Assembly (NCBI GenBank): GCA_944384855.1
Contig: CALWUY010000011.1
Coordinates: forward strand, 19,463 to 83,462
DNA from: an uncultured Clostridia bacterium
Lineage (GTDB): Bacteria; Bacillota; Clostridia; Oscillospirales; Acutalibacteraceae
DNA length: 64,000 nt
Direction: 5' to 3'
The notes beneath the pieces are model-generated. The model saw only the letters and a list, made by a program, of their open reading frames with translations. It was not told the DNA's origin and did not search any database. Of the stretch, positions 63,376 through 64,000 are shown piece after piece (positions within the stretch are counted from its first letter, which is position 1; every line of letters starts with the position of its first letter). The position numbers were made by a program, and so were the translations under genes.

Positions 63376-64000
63376 AAAAATACTTAGATTATCTTAAAAA
63401 CAACAAAGGTTATAGTATTAATAGTGTTTTATCATATAAATATGATTTAGAAAGTTTTTTTGCTTTTTTGAATCAAGAACATTTTGTATTTAATCAAGTA
63501 GATGTTGAAATTATTAATTTATTTTTAAGCCAACTATATCAAGCAAACCTTTCTAAAAAAACAATAAATCGTAAAATTATATCAATAAGAGGATTTTACA
63601 ATTATTATCAAAAATATATTGATAATAAATATGTTAACCCTTTATTAAATGTTTCTTCTTTAAAAGTTGGAAAAAGTTTACCGAAAAATTTATTTAATGA
63701 TCAAATTAAAGAATTGTTGAATCCAATAGAAAAATATAAAGAATTCGCTTATCGTAATCAAGTAATCATTATGTTATTTTACCAAAGTGGTATTAGATTA
63801 AGTGAGTTGTGCAATTTAAACATTGATGACTTAAATTTAGATGATAATTCTTTTAAAGTAACTGGAAAAGGAAATAAACAACGTTATGCTTTTTTCTTAG
63901 ATAGTTTAAAACCCTATTTACTTACTTATTTAGATATTTATCGAAAAGTTCTTTTGAAAAACAATAAAGATGAAAAAGCTTTATTTATTAGTAGTAAAGG
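63363..64000 (+). CDS. xerC: XerC-like tyrosine recombinase, cut at window end
   Basis: The first 212 residues are present. The N-terminal core-binding domain ([37 protein letters not shown]) is complete, and the catalytic domain has begun: Arg145 in [12 protein letters not shown] and the lysine of VTGKGNKQR (about 166-174). The remaining His-x-x-Arg, His and Tyr motifs lie beyond the window. The position directly after trmFO is that of codV/xerC in Bacillus, where it acts with XerD at dif to resolve chromosome dimers. It is not obviously linked to a mobile element. Confidence 0.85.
   Translation, partial: MEIVEKYLDYLKNNKGYSINSVLSYKYDLESFFAFLNQEHFVFNQVDVEIINLFLSQLYQANLSKKTINRKIISIRGFYNYYQKYIDNKYVNPLLNVSSLKVGKSLPKNLFNDQIKELLNPIEKYKEFAYRNQVIIMLFYQSGIRLSELCNLNIDDLNLDDNSFKVTGKGNKQRYAFFLDSLKPYLLTYLDIYRKVLLKNNKDEKALFISSK

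Noticed and set aside
56594-64000. The AT-rich right end as a genomic island acquired by the left-hand organism
   Set aside because: It is a conserved housekeeping operon with no mobility genes or repeats at the boundary; an assembly join is simpler.
57717-64000. UGA read as tryptophan (Mollicutes code) in the AT-rich part
   Set aside because: Tryptophans in rbgA, rnhB and topA use TGG, and all genes have normal length with TAA or TAG stops, so the standard code suffices.
1-64000. CRISPR arrays, tRNA and rRNA genes
   Set aside because: No regularly spaced repeat series or recognisable tRNA or rRNA sequence was found on reading both strands; a very diverged one could be missed by eye.

Overview
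The window looks like a metagenomic contig from an anaerobic gut or rumen Firmicute. Positions 1 to about 56,400 are mid-GC and carry dockerin-tagged glycosidases, binding-protein-dependent sugar permeases, a Bce-type peptide-resistance module, diaminopimelate dehydrogenase and Clostridia-type mobile elements, all fitting Clostridia. From about 56,450 the DNA becomes strikingly AT-rich, and from 57,717 the gene order (rbgA, rnhB, dprA, topA, trmFO, xerC) is that of Bacilli and Erysipelotrichia-like genomes. I read this break as a probable assembly join between two organisms rather than natural biology.

Layout. 1-17,200: an oligosaccharide locus on the plus strand with two permease pairs, an NHL/TPR/Yip1-like membrane protein, a DUF5696-type exported protein, a secreted dockerin-bearing GH31, a cytosolic GH31 and a GH3. 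17,250-22,750: a scar of mobile DNA, with a GNAT remnant, a truncated sigma-like gene fused to a decapitated and frameshifted serine recombinase, a recombinase-like accessory protein and one intact large serine recombinase. 23,000-26,100: a nitroreductase-like gene and uvrB. 26,290-31,020: an isomerase-kinase-aldolase sugar operon facing a PocR/AraC regulator. 31,130-35,430: two Gfo/Idh/MocA-type oxidoreductases around a beta-helix protein, facing a cupin/AraC regulator. 35,510-37,790: an ABC exporter. 37,910-43,640: a Bce-like two-component/ABC module with a small membrane protein and a GT51 transglycosylase. 43,910-46,920: ddh and a GH78 rhamnosidase-like gene.

47,085-53,817 is the most interesting part: a compact 6.7-kb integrative element inserted in the 3' end of rpsI. 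A 17-bp direct repeat (attL/attR) bounds it, and the repeat spans the last four sense codons and the stop codon of rpsI, so the gene stays intact. It has a tyrosine integrase with repeated arm-type motifs, two consensus promoters facing away from each other with palindromes between them, a roughly 330-nt strongly structured leader ending in a terminator ahead of an excisionase-like gene, a primase/VapE-like replication protein, a lipoprotein, a small-terminase-like HTH protein, and several small proteins. No relaxase, capsid or large terminase is visible, so it could be a phage satellite or a minimal mobilizable element.

53,803-56,268 holds rpsI, rplM and a membrane glycosyltransferase of the host. 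The rest is a flavin-reductase-like gene, a DUF3784-like membrane protein and the AT-rich housekeeping cluster, cut off within the xerC-like gene at the window end. No tRNA, rRNA or CRISPR array was recognised.
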